Positions 13,250-13,338 of a stretch of DNA of 13,338 bases are shown here, piece by piece. A program made the translations under genes and the position numbers. Positions within the stretch are counted from its first letter, which is position 1, and every line of letters begins with the position of its first letter. The notes beneath the pieces were generated by a model, which saw only the letters and a program-made list of their open reading frames with translations, searched no databases and was not told the DNA's origin. The DNA is from Candidatus Roizmanbacteria bacterium CG_4_10_14_0_8_um_filter_39_9 (GTDB lineage Bacteria; Patescibacteriota; Microgenomatia; UBA1406; GWC2-37-13), in NCBI GenBank assembly GCA_002784505.1, contig PFLF01000109.1:1-13338 (forward strand). Reading direction: 5' to 3'.

Positions 13250-13338
13250 CTAAATATTCGTGTGACCCAGGAGTACTCCGACTAAGACCGATAGCATGAC
13301 TTTGTGGATGAACACTTCCTTGTTTTTAAAGCCAAAAG
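13250..13338 (-). CDS. Possible C-terminal fragment of an unknown membrane protein
   Basis: A minus-strand frame enters from the right edge and ends at TAG (13252-13250). Its 28 visible residues begin FGFKNKEVFIHK and finish with a hydrophobic stretch, VMLSVLVGVLLGH, that could be a membrane helix. It would be convergent with pilC, leaving a 27-base gap. A frame this short can be open by chance, and I do not recognise the family. The 13223-13249 gap shows nothing else. Confidence 0.25.
   Translation of the reverse strand, partial: FGFKNKEVFIHKVMLSVLVGVLLGHTNI

Noticed and set aside
13270..13279. Perfect palindrome GGAGTACTCC after pilC, considered as a terminator
   Set aside because: It has no loop, no following T-run, and the arms are only five bases; it also lies inside the possible minus-strand frame.
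1..13338. Alternative genetic code (UGA read as Gly)
   Set aside because: TGA ends recG, nusB and pilC at family-appropriate lengths, and no conserved Gly corresponds to an in-frame TGA.
1..13338. CRISPR arrays, tRNA or rRNA genes, insertion sequences
   Set aside because: Intergenic gaps are all under about 120 bases; no spaced direct repeats, cloverleaf sequences or transposase frames were seen.

Overview
This window looks like ordinary chromosome from a small-genome, single-membrane bacterium, most likely a Patescibacteria/CPR lineage, possibly Microgenomates-like. That placement is an inference. It rests on the AT-rich sequence, very tight gene packing, scarcity of Shine-Dalgarno sites, a type IV pilus set with PilM/N/O but no PilP or secretin beside it, and tandem GspG-like pilins carrying an RDxxRKxDL motif. 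No marker here names a genus. TGA acts as a stop throughout (recG, nusB and pilC end with it), which argues against lineages that read UGA as glycine.

Left block, + strand (1-3278): the 3' part of recG (helicase; the start lies outside the window), then a compact information-processing cluster. This holds rpmF (bL32, only 49 codons), nusB, rnc (overlapping nusB by ATGA) and rpsP (bS16). It runs into the pilus region convergently, with only 6 bases between the rpsP and pilO stop codons and a hairpin across the junction.

Middle block, - strand, transcribed right to left (9206 to 3285): a short DNA polymerase III delta'-like gene is followed without a gap by three GspG-like pilins. Next come three minor pseudopilins in the H-I-J (FimT-PilV-PilW) order, then pilM-pilN-pilO. 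A consensus-like promoter in the 44-base gap before pilM may give pilMNO separate control.

Right block, + strand (9254-13222): pilB (assembly ATPase), pilT (retraction ATPase) and pilC (platform protein), spaced by 1-2 bases. The two pilus operons diverge from a 47-base region holding overlapping candidate promoters. The last 116 bases hold no clear gene, only a possible C-terminal fragment of a membrane protein on the - strand.

How the parts work together: PilB and PilT drive pilus extension and retraction through PilC. PilM/N/O form the cytoplasmic ring and inner alignment complex. The GspG-like proteins are the likely fibre subunits, and the H-I-J set the likely initiation or tip complex. 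The prepilin peptidase is not in the window.

I found no wholly new system. The points most worth a second look are a PilM that departs from consensus at all three nucleotide-binding motifs, a split in the prepilin -1 residue between fibre-like and minor pilins, promoters placed for leaderless mRNAs, and a clamp-loader-like gene leading the pilin operon.
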